Program-made: the position numbers and the translations under genes
Part shown: one piece after another, positions 1 to 8,230 of the stretch
How the letters are laid out: each line of letters starts with the position of its first letter
Numbering within the stretch: position 1 is the first letter of the stretch
Notes under the pieces: model-generated
Told to the model about the DNA's origin: nothing
Database searches by the model: none
Seen by the model: the letters and a program-made list of their open reading frames with translations, nothing else
Assembly: GCA_945862475.1 (NCBI GenBank)
Contig: CAMAYW010000002.1
Location: 1 to 32,077, forward strand
Length of the DNA: 32,077 nt
Reading direction: 5' to 3'
Source of the DNA: Bacteriovorax stolpii
Lineage (GTDB): Bacteria > Bdellovibrionota > Bacteriovoracia > Bacteriovoracales > Bacteriovoracaceae

Positions 1-359
1 AACAAAGAGACAAAAATTTGCGCTTTATATGAACCAGTTTTTTCATCGAATAATGGTATTATTTTCTGTCGAGCGTACTCCCAGCTATAACGGTGAAGAT
101 GATCCTTTTTAAAACTTACTTCTAAAAGAGCTCTCGGAACTAAAAGTGATTTATCAAGTCTCACCCATTGAAGCGAGTCTTTGATCATTTTGCCGGTGAT
201 TTCTAATGGACCCTCAGATTTTATTCGAAAGGAATCCAAATCAATCGGCATTCTATCCTCAGCAAGTGTCACAACTCCAAATGAAATAGGATCAACCTTT
301 TGCCTTTGGGCCATGGCGAGGTAAGGTAAAACAAGAAAGAGGTAAAAAAATATTTTCAT
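1..359 (-). CDS. Secreted protein of unknown function (3' part outside window)
   Basis: I read this frame directly; it runs off the left edge, so about 119 N-terminal residues are visible. The ATG at 359-357 opens a classical signal peptide (MKIFFYLFLVLPYLAMA, then QRQK), so the product is probably periplasmic or exported. The mature part has mixed charge and beta-like alternation (SFGVVTLAEDRMPIDLDSF, then EITGKMI and VPRALLEVSF) with no Cys and no motif I recognise. It lies 42 bp upstream of, and on the opposite strand-sense end from, nothing else: the AarF-type gene at 402-1754 precedes it on the same strand, so the two could be co-transcribed. No function is assigned. Confidence 0.75.
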   Translation of the reverse strand, partial: MKIFFYLFLVLPYLAMAQRQKVDPISFGVVTLAEDRMPIDLDSFRIKSEGPLEITGKMIKDSLQWVRLDKSLLVPRALLEVSFKKDHLHRYSWEYARQKIIPLFDEKTGSYKAQIFVSL

Positions 360-401
360 TACTGAAATTATAACCAGAGAATAAATAAAATGGTCAATCT
401 T

Positions 402-1754
402 TTACTCAATCCAGACTTTATAACTTCGATTTTCTATTTGAAGGGAAAAGAGTTCTTGCGGAGTAAAGTGATCCATTTTCACATTGGCAATGATCTGCTT
501 TAAATTAATCTCAGTATCCTGAATCCGATTTAAAACTTTATCAGGCATGAGGCCCTCTAGATTATCAATCGCTGAAATCGGTAATACCATGGAAACGACT
601 TGTTTTTCATTTTCTAGAACTTCAATTTTTATCTCAGTGGATGCCATTTTGTTGTCTTTTATTGAAAGATAGGGCTCGATTATTTGTCCAAGTGGTATAG
701 TGATTTTTTTTGATTGATAGATTTTTATAATGGAAAACAAACTTCGCATCATTAATAGAACCCAAGGGTCTGTGAATTCTCTTAATTCCTTTATTTTCTC
801 CTGATACTTGTCCTGTAATTCCTTTGAAAGAGACCAGTCCGGGTTGATTGGTGTTCTTAAAAGGGGATCAAAGAGATCATCCCTAAGTTGTTGCTCCTTC
901 CCCTTAAAGTAAGTTGCCTCAAGTCTTACACCAAATTCTTTGAAGCCATTAATAACATCTTTATTGGAAAGAAGTTTTTTAAAACCATTAACTCTTCGCT
1001 CAGAAACAATTTGACTACAGCCGAAGTCATAGACGACGACTGTCCCATCTTCGGCCATACCCCAGTTTCTGTCGTTGAGGTCACCATGAAGGAGTCCATG
1101 GGTTAAAAGAGAGTCAAAAAAAAAGTTAAAAATTAAAAACTGATCAATTCGAGAAAGATCTCTGGCCAGAGTTGAGGGAACTAGCTCCTGACAAAGTATT
1201 GTCTCATTAGAATACGATCCAATAACATTTGGAATTTTGATATTCGTATTATTTTGAAAAATTCGAAAAAAATGTTTTTGGAAATCAGCCTCTCGCTTAA
1301 GGTTCGTTTCTTCTTCAAAAACTTCTGTGAGAAAACGTCTAAAAACGGATTGATCAAATTGAAATCCCTTGGATTTAGCGAAGTGCTTCCCAAGTATCAA
1401 GATATTATCAATTTCTTTTTTTATCTGATCTCTTATGCCAGGATGAAGAATTTTAATCGCGTAGGGTGAATTCCCAATGGAAACATAAAAAACTTGTCCC
1501 ATAGAAGCTGCAAAAACCTCACCATTGAAGTCAACTTTGTTGTTGAGTTCTTTCTCAAATATTTTCTTTGCTTCTGATTTTGAGATCGATGATTTAGGAA
1601 GTTCAGAATTTTTTCCCTGCGCTAAAACCTGACCAATTTTAGCATTAAGACCCTGAGAATTAAGCAATTCCTGTGCCCAAAATTTTTGGCCGCTATTGGG
1701 TAATAACTTATATTTAAGTTTTAAATAAGGAATCTTTAAAATCGTGGAAATCAT
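402..1754 (-). CDS. ABC1/AarF/UbiB-family atypical kinase with C-terminal extension
   Basis: 450 aa. The ABC1 hallmarks are in order: KxGQ-type motif (KIGQ, residues 39-42), alanine-rich nucleotide loop AASMGQV (82-88), candidate lysine K101 in YAIKILHPG, the EETNLKREADF segment (about 148-158), catalytic loop HGDLNDRN (223-230) and DFG (243-245). Family members are ADP/ATP-binding kinase-like proteins best known from ubiquinone biosynthesis (UbiB), but many bacterial members have no proven substrate. The usual C-terminal membrane helices of UbiB are not evident. Instead residues about 365-450 form a soluble alpha/beta tail that starts MASTEIKIEVLEN. The start ATG has only a weak Shine-Dalgarno sequence. 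A 120-bp gap separates it from the divergent cardiolipin synthase gene. Family call is sure; substrate is unknown. Confidence 0.88.
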   Translation of the reverse strand: MISTILKIPYLKLKYKLLPNSGQKFWAQELLNSQGLNAKIGQVLAQGKNSELPKSSISKSEAKKIFEKELNNKVDFNGEVFAASMGQVFYVSIGNSPYAIKILHPGIRDQIKKEIDNILILGKHFAKSKGFQFDQSVFRRFLTEVFEEETNLKREADFQKHFFRIFQNNTNIKIPNVIGSYSNETILCQELVPSTLARDLSRIDQFLIFNFFFDSLLTHGLLHGDLNDRNWGMAEDGTVVVYDFGCSQIVSERRVNGFKKLLSNKDVINGFKEFGVRLEATYFKGKEQQLRDDLFDPLLRTPINPDWSLSKELQDKYQEKIKELREFTDPWVLLMMRSLFSIIKIYQSKKITIPLGQIIEPYLSIKDNKMASTEIKIEVLENEKQVVSMVLPISAIDNLEGLMPDKVLNRIQDTEINLKQIIANVKMDHFTPQELFSLQIENRSYKVWIE

Positions 1755-1874
1755 CCGTAAATTTTATCATATATATTATGTTTTATGTGTCAAAAAATTA
1801 ATCCATAAGATCGCCCAGGATCAGTGTACCAATTAACGTTTTGAATCTAAGTTAGTCGTTAGATTGAGAACTAA

Positions 1875-3272
1875 ATGGAATTATATTTAAGTTATTATTT
1901 TCTTTTTTTCCTTTGTATCCTATACCTCTTTGGGTTTTCACTCGCACTTTCTTCTTTATTTGAATCAAGAACTCCTCAGGGATCGATGGCCTGGTTTCTA
2001 TCACTTACGTGCCTTCCATTCATCTCAATCCCTTTGTATTTTTTCTTTGGTAAGAAAAAAATTGATAATTATGATTCATATGATTCTGAAATGATCTCCA
2101 TTAGATGCGCCAATGAAATCATCATTAATACCTTTAAATACCACCGACCCAAAGGACAAAGATTATTATCAGAAGAACGTTTTAATTTTATATCCGGGAA
2201 CTCGATAACATTACTAATAGATGGTGAAGAAACCTTTTCAGAAATGCTTCAAACAATTTCTGAAGCCAAAGATTATATTTTCTTGCAAATGTATATCTTT
2301 CGGACAGATAAAATAGGCAAAATGATCATCGAAGCTCTTGTTAGAAAGGCAACTGCAGGGGTAAAAGTCTATGTATTATACGAGAAAATAGGTATTAGGA
2401 TGTCAAAAAGTCTCCTTTCAGAAATGAAAAGGAGTGGAATACTTTTTGGAGAATTCTCTCCGACCAGGTTTAATAAATTTCAATTTAACTTTAGAAATCA
2501 CAGGAAGCAATTAATTGTCGATGGAAAAGTAGGCTTCTTTGGTGGGATTAATATTGGTGATGATTACCTCGGAAAGTACTCACATATTGGGTATTGGAGA
2601 GATTCAAATGTAAAAATAAAAGGACCTGTTTTAGGCTTGGCGCAATTAGATTTTATAAAAGATTGGAAATTTTCTCAATCTGAAGCGATTGAAATTCAGC
2701 TTCATGTGTCTGGTCAATCTGGTGATTCAAATATTTTACACTTTTCAACTTCCCCAGATGAAGAGAGGCCAATTAATCTTTTGCAGCATATTGAATTAAT
2801 TCACAAGGCTAAGAAACGTATTTGGATTGCGAATCCCTATGTTATCCCCCCCCAAGGTCTTTTAGATGCGCTTTACATATCAAGCATGAGAGGGATTGAT
2901 ATTCGAATTATTATTCCTAAGAATAATGACAACGAATTAGTTGCACTTGCGATGGATGTTCACTCAGAGCGCTTATTTAATTCTGGTGTTAAAATATTTA
3001 AATACAAACCAGGAATGATGCATCAGAAAGTAATATTGATTGATGACGATCTTGCGATCATTGGATCCTCAAATTTCGATTTTAGAAGTATGTATCTAAA
3101 TTTTGAAAATTCTATTATAACAGACGATCAATATTTTATTAAAGAATTAGAATTCTCATTTAGAAATGACTTCATGGTTTGTTATGAGTTAACTGAGGAG
3201 TATTTTGGATCTTTATCAAAATATCATAGGTTAAAATCCTATCTCATAAATAGTCTTGCTCCTGTTCTGTAA
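1875..3272 (+). CDS. cls: Cardiolipin synthase (phospholipase D superfamily, ClsA-like)
   Basis: 465 aa, the usual length for ClsA-type enzymes, which condense two phosphatidylglycerols into cardiolipin and glycerol at the inner membrane. Two N-terminal hydrophobic segments (about 5-28 and 36-58) form the PLDc_N membrane anchor. Both HKD motifs are complete: H209-x-K211-x4-D216 (HRKQLIVD) and H383-x-K385-x4-D390 (HQKVILID), each followed by the expected GG/SSN strand (GFFGGINIGDD and AIIGSSNFDFRS). The gene starts 120 bp from the divergent AarF-type kinase. Its TAA ends exactly where the opposing universal stress gene ends (3272/3273), leaving no room for a terminator. Another PLD-type phospholipid transferase is possible, but the anchor plus two HKDs favours Cls. 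Confidence 0.92.
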   Translation: MELYLSYYFLFFLCILYLFGFSLALSSLFESRTPQGSMAWFLSLTCLPFISIPLYFFFGKKKIDNYDSYDSEMISIRCANEIIINTFKYHRPKGQRLLSEERFNFISGNSITLLIDGEETFSEMLQTISEAKDYIFLQMYIFRTDKIGKMIIEALVRKATAGVKVYVLYEKIGIRMSKSLLSEMKRSGILFGEFSPTRFNKFQFNFRNHRKQLIVDGKVGFFGGINIGDDYLGKYSHIGYWRDSNVKIKGPVLGLAQLDFIKDWKFSQSEAIEIQLHVSGQSGDSNILHFSTSPDEERPINLLQHIELIHKAKKRIWIANPYVIPPQGLLDALYISSMRGIDIRIIIPKNNDNELVALAMDVHSERLFNSGVKIFKYKPGMMHQKVILIDDDLAIIGSSNFDFRSMYLNFENSIITDDQYFIKELEFSFRNDFMVCYELTEEYFGSLSKYHRLKSYLINSLAPVL

Positions 3273-4151
3273 TCAAGGAGGTAATATGAAAATATTTCCT
3301 TCAAATATTTCAATCATTCTCCTTGTTTCTGATCCGATAAGAACTTTCTCCATAAACGAAGACTGATGCCTTTGCATGATGATTAATTCGCTATGGAGTT
3401 CGACAAGTATTCTATTGAGATGATAGGCAATCCTTTTTTCTGTAGTTATCTCAACATGGAAATGACATTTATCTGAAAAATCAATTTGTTTTTTTAGGTT
3501 CTCTATAACCTCTGCAGTTAATTTTTTCTTCTGATCTTCTGTAAGAGCTAGGAGTTCTGTTGAGAACCCAATTTTTCCTATACCAATATATCTTGCTGCA
3601 ATATCTGGAATAAGTGAAACAATATGTAAATCAAGTAAGTATGAATTAATGATATCTTTACCAAAATTAAAAAGCTTATTTGTTGCTCCGTAAGGGTCAA
3701 CTAGAAGCGATACATTTCTAAATTCCAATTCTCTTTTTATAATGAGAACAGGCACAGGCGAATTTGCAAGAATTTTTACTGCGGTACTTCCCAAATTGAA
3801 ATGACCTGTTCTTCCTTTATGGCCTATGATGACAAGATCAATTTTATTTTCTGCAATAAAATTGAGAATAACTTGAGAGATAACACCAAATGATACAAAT
3901 GGATTTCCTGTAACGTCGTTTTTTTCTAGTTGGTCTTTTATTTTATTTTTTATTATTTTTAACATTTCTACTTGATAACCACCTTCCGAATAATTTGGTG
4001 GCATCCAATCCCAATTGATAGAGTATTCATGAATATTAAGAGCAAAAATTTTGGAATCACTTTTTTTTCTTATTTTCTCAGCGGCTTTCATGGCATAATC
4101 AGAAAAGATCGAAAAATCTGTACAGACAAGTATGTTTGAAAAATTTGTCAT
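3273..4151 (-). CDS. Tandem universal stress protein (UspA family)
   Basis: The reading frame is open upstream to 4394, but I place the start at the ATG at 4151-4149. It is preceded by a GGGAGGA ribosome binding site, and the sequence beyond it is antisense to the P-type ATPase and not Usp-like. This gives 292 aa with two Usp folds. The first (MTNFSNILVCTDFS...) keeps the ATP-binding pattern GHKGRTGHFNLGS. The second (from about residue 150) is degenerate, with QRHQSSFMEKVLIGS lacking the GxxG. Usp proteins bind ATP or other ligands and are induced by starvation, oxygen limitation and membrane stress. The gene is divergent from the cation ATPase, with a 79-bp shared promoter region, so the two may be co-regulated. 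Confidence 0.88.
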   Translation of the reverse strand: MTNFSNILVCTDFSIFSDYAMKAAEKIRKKSDSKIFALNIHEYSINWDWMPPNYSEGGYQVEMLKIIKNKIKDQLEKNDVTGNPFVSFGVISQVILNFIAENKIDLVIIGHKGRTGHFNLGSTAVKILANSPVPVLIIKRELEFRNVSLLVDPYGATNKLFNFGKDIINSYLLDLHIVSLIPDIAARYIGIGKIGFSTELLALTEDQKKKLTAEVIENLKKQIDFSDKCHFHVEITTEKRIAYHLNRILVELHSELIIMQRHQSSFMEKVLIGSETRRMIEIFEGNIFILPP

Positions 4152-4230
4152 CGAAGTCCTCCCATTTGCTTTATTGATATCATTTTTTATCTTTTTTTTG
4201 GCCGAATCTTTCTTAAGGGGAATAGATTCT

Positions 4231-6729
4231 ATGAAACGAATTACATCATTTAAAAACCTAGCTAAAATTAATCTCAACCAACTTTCAGAAGATGATATAA
4301 ATCTACAACTAAAAAAATTTGGTCCTAACGCAATAGTTGATAAAAAAAAACATCCCATTTTTGAAGTTCTTTTTGATACTTTTAAAGACCCCATGATTTG
4401 GATACTTATTCTTATTGGATTTATTTTCTATTTTTTGGGTGAATACAATGAATCACTTTCTCTTTTTGTTGCAATCATTCCTCTGATTTTTATGGATGCC
4501 TATCTTCACAAAAGAACTCAAGTTTCAATTGAAAGCTTAAAGGGGCAATTAAGCACTCACGCAAAAGTATTTCGACACAATGAGTTTATTAAAATAAATA
4601 CATTTGATATCGTTCCTGGTGATCTTGTGATGATCGAGTCAGGTTCCTACTTACCCGCAGATGGATTTTTCGAAGAAGCAGAAAGTTTACAGATGGATGA
4701 GTCAACACTAACGGGTGAATCCCTCCCAGTACAAAAAAAGAAATTTAATGAATCTATAAATGATTTAATCAATTCTGAACCATTTATGGTTTCAACTGAA
4801 TATTTAGGTTTTGCTGGAACAAGGTCGCTTAGAGGAAGTGGGAAACTTAGAGTGTTAGAGACTGGAGTAAGAACCGTTTATGGGGAAATATTGCAATCTG
4901 TAAATTCTGTAAAACATGAGAAAACATCACTTCAAAATGAGGTTACTAAAATTGTAAAACTTCTCTCTATTGGTTCTGCCATTTTATGTATCTTATTGGC
5001 CTTTGTTCGAATCCTTCAGGGGAAAGGGATACTAGACGCTTTCTTAAGTGCCGCCACCCTAGCAGTAGCTGCCATTCCTGAAGAATTTCCTATCGTTTTG
5101 ACTTTTTACTTAGGAGTAGGGGTTTATAGACTAGCAAAGAAAAAAGCTCTAGTGAGAAGAGCTGTAAGTGTTGAAAACATAGGCAGAGTTAGTTGCATCT
5201 GTAGTGATAAGACCGGTACAATAACTTTGGGACAACTTAAGTTAAAAAAAATAATCTCTGAAAAAAATCTTTCTGAAAAAGAAGTCTGGGAGGCTTCTTT
5301 TTGGGCGTCTGATCCCTCTGGAAGTGATCCTATGGATCAGGCAATCGCAGAATATGGTGAATATAAAGAACTATCAACAGGAAAAAGGGAGTTGATTTTT
5401 CCCTTTGAAGAAAAAAGAAAACGAGAGTCTTCATTTGTTAGGATTGAGAGTGGCTTTGTCTGTTTCACAAAAGGTTCACCCGAAACGATACTCGATATAT
5501 CTAATGTAACAGATATTGAAAAAAATCATTGGCTCGAACAAATTAGTGAGATTGCTTCACAAGGTCATAAAATTATTGCTTGTGCCAGAAAAAATATTTC
5601 TCAAAATTTTCTGGATAATAAAAATGAACCTTACGAGGGATTTCAATTTCTGGGTATTTTAATCTTTGAAGATCCCCCTAGGCCGGAGGTGAAAGATGCT
5701 ATTAGCTACTGTAAAGAAAATTTAATAAAAGTTATGATGATAACGGGTGATCATTTAGAAACCTCAAAATTCATCGCTAAGGCCGTTGGTATAGGAAATC
5801 TTGATCCCAAGGTCATGTCTGCCGAAAAAAATCCTGAGTATTTTGAAGAAGATTGGCTTATTCAACATCCTCATTTTTTAAAAAATTTAGATGTCATTTC
5901 TCGTTGTACACCAATGCAAAAATTTAACATTGTAAAATCACTTAAACGTGACTTTGAAGTGGTTGCCGTTACTGGAGACGGAGTCAATGACGTTCCTGCA
6001 CTAAAAGTTGCGAGTGTTGGAATATCGATGGGGATGCGCGGAACTCAATCTGCCAAAGAGGCATCATCTATTATTTTAGCCGATGATAATTTCTCTACAA
6101 TTGTTCATGCTATTAAAGAAGGGAGACAATTGTTTTATAATCTCGCAAATAGTTTTGAATACTTATTTTTAATTCATATACCCTTCGTCTTAACAGCAGC
6201 ATTAATTCCCTTAATCGGTGGTCCACTTTTATATTTACCCATCCACGTCATTTGGTTTGAGCTCATAATTCATCCTACGGCGTTGTTTTCTTTTCAACAG
6301 GAAATATCCTCGAAAATAAATTATAAGATGGGTAAAAGAATTTTTTTGTCAAAAAAAGAGTTTCTTACAACAATCTCTGTCGGCATTTTTGTTGCTCTAT
6401 GTATGCTTCTTTCATATGAAAGGATCATGATTCATTTAGATTCTGTTAAACATGCAAGATCAATGATCATCGCAATAACAACATTTTGGAATATCGGAAT
6501 TGTTTTTGCCTTAACGGGCTTTCAGTCTTGGAGTTCAAGATTCATTTCTTTCATGACTTTAGTTTCTACTGTTTTATTTATACAAGTGGATATGTTTTCA
6601 TCCTATTTTCAAATGCTGAAATTAGGACTTAACGATTGGTTGTTAGTACTTTTTGTAGCACTTTTTTTCCTGGCTGTATTAAAGTCGACCAGAACTTTCT
6701 TAGATAAGAAATTTTACGTAAAAGAGTGA
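4231..6729 (+). CDS. P-type cation-transporting ATPase (PEEFP subgroup)
   Basis: The frame is open from 4132, but the ATG at 4231 has AAGGGG about 10 nt upstream and begins a normal cation-ATPase N-terminal domain, giving 832 aa. Motifs in this numbering: actuator TGES 161-164, M4 PEEFP 283-287, phosphorylation site D326 in DKTGTIT, hinge TGDGVND 581-587, and about four C-terminal membrane segments. No heavy-metal CxxC domain is present. M4 PEEFP replaces the PEGLP of SERCA-type Ca2+ pumps. In M6 the usual N/E-xxx-D is E677-LII-H681 (WFELIIHPTA), so a histidine sits where the ion-binding aspartate is expected. The transported ion cannot be read off; divalent cation, proton or monovalent cation are all possible. 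The 3' end overlaps the convergent YeiH-like gene by 30 bp. Confidence 0.9.
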   Translation: MKRITSFKNLAKINLNQLSEDDINLQLKKFGPNAIVDKKKHPIFEVLFDTFKDPMIWILILIGFIFYFLGEYNESLSLFVAIIPLIFMDAYLHKRTQVSIESLKGQLSTHAKVFRHNEFIKINTFDIVPGDLVMIESGSYLPADGFFEEAESLQMDESTLTGESLPVQKKKFNESINDLINSEPFMVSTEYLGFAGTRSLRGSGKLRVLETGVRTVYGEILQSVNSVKHEKTSLQNEVTKIVKLLSIGSAILCILLAFVRILQGKGILDAFLSAATLAVAAIPEEFPIVLTFYLGVGVYRLAKKKALVRRAVSVENIGRVSCICSDKTGTITLGQLKLKKIISEKNLSEKEVWEASFWASDPSGSDPMDQAIAEYGEYKELSTGKRELIFPFEEKRKRESSFVRIESGFVCFTKGSPETILDISNVTDIEKNHWLEQISEIASQGHKIIACARKNISQNFLDNKNEPYEGFQFLGILIFEDPPRPEVKDAISYCKENLIKVMMITGDHLETSKFIAKAVGIGNLDPKVMSAEKNPEYFEEDWLIQHPHFLKNLDVISRCTPMQKFNIVKSLKRDFEVVAVTGDGVNDVPALKVASVGISMGMRGTQSAKEASSIILADDNFSTIVHAIKEGRQLFYNLANSFEYLFLIHIPFVLTAALIPLIGGPLLYLPIHVIWFELIIHPTALFSFQQEISSKINYKMGKRIFLSKKEFLTTISVGIFVALCMLLSYERIMIHLDSVKHARSMIIAITTFWNIGIVFALTGFQSWSSRFISFMTLVSTVLFIQVDMFSSYFQMLKLGLNDWLLVLFVALFFLAVLKSTRTFLDKKFYVKE

Positions 6730-7575
6730 GAGAACAACCGTTAGTAACCATAATGAAATAGCAAAAAGAAAAGGTCGAAATCCAATTTTTTTCATCTTCT
6801 GGATGTTAAAGGTAAGGCCAATTAAGAAAAGAGTTAAGGCGAAGCCATTTTTAGATATATAAACAAATACCTCTTTGAATCGATTGATAGGTGTATAAAA
6901 AGTGAAAAGCAAAGACATTAATAAGAACCCGCCCACAAACCATGGTCGTGAGGAGGAATGCGACTCTCTTTTCAACTTAAATGAAAATAAAAATGTAATG
7001 GGAATGATCCATAATGCTCTCGTAAGCTTAATTGTAGTTGCTACTTGAAGCGCTTCTTGCCCATAAAGAGTTGATGCCCCTATAACAGAGCTTGTGTCGT
7101 GAATGGCCAAGGCGGCCCAAGTTCCAAAAGCTTTTTGACTTAGTTCAAACCACTCACCAAGAGTAGGAAAAATAAAAAGTGAGACTGTATTAAATAAAAA
7201 AACAATTGTAACAGAAATGGTTATGGTTAATGTTTCTGCCCCAATTACCGGCGCTAAGGCTGCAATAGCGCTTCCACCACAAATTGCAGTTCCCATAGTA
7301 AGGAGTGTTCCTAATTTTTTTTCAACCTTAAAGACCTTTATTCCAAAATATCCAAGTAAAAAGATTAAAAATAGGCTAACTGCTGTAAGTAGAACACCCG
7401 AAGATCCCTCGTGAAGAACATGATGAAATGAAAGTGAAGACCCTAAGAGAACGACACTTAGTTGTAATAAATGTGAACTCCACTTTTTGGCAGTTTGAGG
7501 AATATTTGAATCATTTTTAATAAAAAATGAAAGAAAAATTCCTAGGAAAAGAGCCCAATGTGCAGGGAGAATCAT
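6700..7575 (-). CDS. YeiH/UPF0324-family membrane protein (putative sulfate/sulfur-anion exporter)
   Basis: 291 aa, almost entirely membrane-spanning (about 8-10 helices). It carries the signature segments of the YeiH / Cons_hypoth698 family: LLGSSLSF, GTAICGGSAIAALAPVIGA in mid-protein and AALAIHDTSSVIGAS after it. The family is annotated as putative sulfate exporter, though direct transport evidence is thin. The start ATG overlaps the stop of the upstream rhodanese gene by 4 nt (ATGA), so the two are almost certainly translationally coupled. This strengthens a sulfur-compound role such as export of sulfite, thiosulfate or taurine-derived sulfur. The last 30 bp overlap the end of the P-type ATPase on the other strand. 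The family is about 330-350 aa elsewhere, so the N-terminus is slightly short. Confidence 0.85.
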   Translation of the reverse strand: MILPAHWALFLGIFLSFFIKNDSNIPQTAKKWSSHLLQLSVVLLGSSLSFHHVLHEGSSGVLLTAVSLFLIFLLGYFGIKVFKVEKKLGTLLTMGTAICGGSAIAALAPVIGAETLTITISVTIVFLFNTVSLFIFPTLGEWFELSQKAFGTWAALAIHDTSSVIGASTLYGQEALQVATTIKLTRALWIIPITFLFSFKLKRESHSSSRPWFVGGFLLMSLLFTFYTPINRFKEVFVYISKNGFALTLFLIGLTFNIQKMKKIGFRPFLFAISLWLLTVVLSLFYVKFLI

Positions 7576-7937
7576 GGTTTTTTTGTTGGTAAAATCGTTC
7601 CTAAAGTCATGTATCCGCCAATGTTTTCAGCTTCGACGTTGACTTCCTTTAATAGAATCTTGACTCGACCTGATCTAGCTCCACTTCGACAATATAAAAA
7701 AATCTTCTTTCCATTTGTTAATTTTAAAAATTCATCTTTCCAATTTCTTTGAGACTCAAATTTAGAAAGGGGAAACCAAATAGCATTTTCAATCATTCCC
7801 TCTTTGATTTTACTTTCTTCACGGACATCTACAAAAATCGCTTTACCCTCTCTAACGAGGTCAAAAGCCTCTTTTGGATTGTAGGCAAAGACATAAACAC
7901 TAAACAAAGCTAGGATAGAGATAATTATTTTTTTCAC
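7572..7937 (-). CDS. Periplasmic single-domain rhodanese
   Basis: 121 aa starting at a GTG (7937-7935) preceded by AAGGAAT. The signal peptide MKKIIISILALFSVYVFA is followed by AYNPKEAF, so the enzyme should act in the periplasm. A single rhodanese fold follows: VDVREESKIKEG (about 36-48) and the active-site loop CRSGARSG with catalytic C83. Rhodaneses move sulfane sulfur, for example from thiosulfate to cyanide or another acceptor. It is the first gene of a two-gene operon with the YeiH-like transporter, with an ATGA overlap. A sulfur-transfer plus sulfur-anion transport pair is the natural reading; substrate specificity is unknown. Confidence 0.9.
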   Translation of the reverse strand: MKKIIISILALFSVYVFAYNPKEAFDLVREGKAIFVDVREESKIKEGMIENAIWFPLSKFESQRNWKDEFLKLTNGKKIFLYCRSGARSGRVKILLKEVNVEAENIGGYMTLGTILPTKKP

Positions 7938-8088
7938 TTTTATTCCTTAGATCGGGCAAAATATTTTCTGCATAAATTTAAATTACTTTATGACATCTTG
8001 ATTAACAATGAAGTAGAAAGAAAAAGTTTTTTTCTCTTCTTAGACCAAGTCATCCTTCATTTTGCATCCTTTTTTTCATAGTTTAATA

Positions 8089-8193
8089 TTAAATTGCAAT
8101 TTTGTAATGGAAATATCGTTTTGGATTAGACATTATTGCTCGTGGCCTTTTACCAACTTTTAATGCGCTCTTGCTAGAACTGATCTCTATCAT
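8089..8193 (-). CDS. Possible 34-aa basic peptide
   Basis: In the 293-bp gap between the rhodanese and the ABC adaptor genes, the minus strand has an ATG (8193-8191) preceded by AGAGGTG at good spacing. It opens 34 codons (MIEISSSKSALKVGKRPRA, then a basic aromatic tail ending HYKIAI). The composition is protein-like and basic. It is, however, short, has no recognisable motif, and its start codon lies within the FNR-like palindrome at 8181-8192. The rest of the gap shows an A/T-rich stretch and nothing else I can name. Conservation would decide; I lean slightly against it. Confidence 0.25.
   Translation of the reverse strand: MIEISSSKSALKVGKRPRAIMSNPKRYFHYKIAI
8181..8192. promoter_or_regulatory. 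FNR/CRP-type operator candidate, TGAT-N4-ATCA
   Basis: The sequence is TGATctctATCA, a perfect inverted repeat that matches the core of the FNR box (TTGAT-N4-ATCAA) with C and T at the outer positions. It lies 38 bp upstream of the ABC adaptor ATG and 244 bp upstream of the rhodanese start. It overlaps a possible -10 (TATCAT, 8188-8193), so repression of the rightward promoter or control of a leftward one is conceivable. Two more copies of the same core occur at 12605 and 14431. Confidence 0.5.
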
Positions 8194-8230
8194 CGACACA
8201 CCTCTTTTTTAAGTGACACAATTTCCCGTT

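Noticed and set aside
3283-3364. AAGGAGG plus ATG opening a 26-codon frame right after the cardiolipin synthase stop
   Set aside because: It is antisense to the Usp C-terminus, whose Pro-Pro-stop codons create the AGGAGG by chance, and the peptide has no features of its own.
4170-4185. TTGATATCA in the Usp/ATPase divergent region as an FNR box
   Set aside because: The half-sites are adjacent without the 4-bp spacer, so it does not fit the FNR core.
4132-4230. Hydrophobic N-terminal extension of the P-type ATPase frame
   Set aside because: It overlaps the start of the divergent Usp gene, and a good AAGGGG ribosome binding site supports the ATG at 4231.
4152-4394. 81-residue N-terminal extension of the Usp frame
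   Set aside because: It is antisense to the ATPase coding region; the ATG at 4151 has GGGAGGA and begins a canonical Usp domain.
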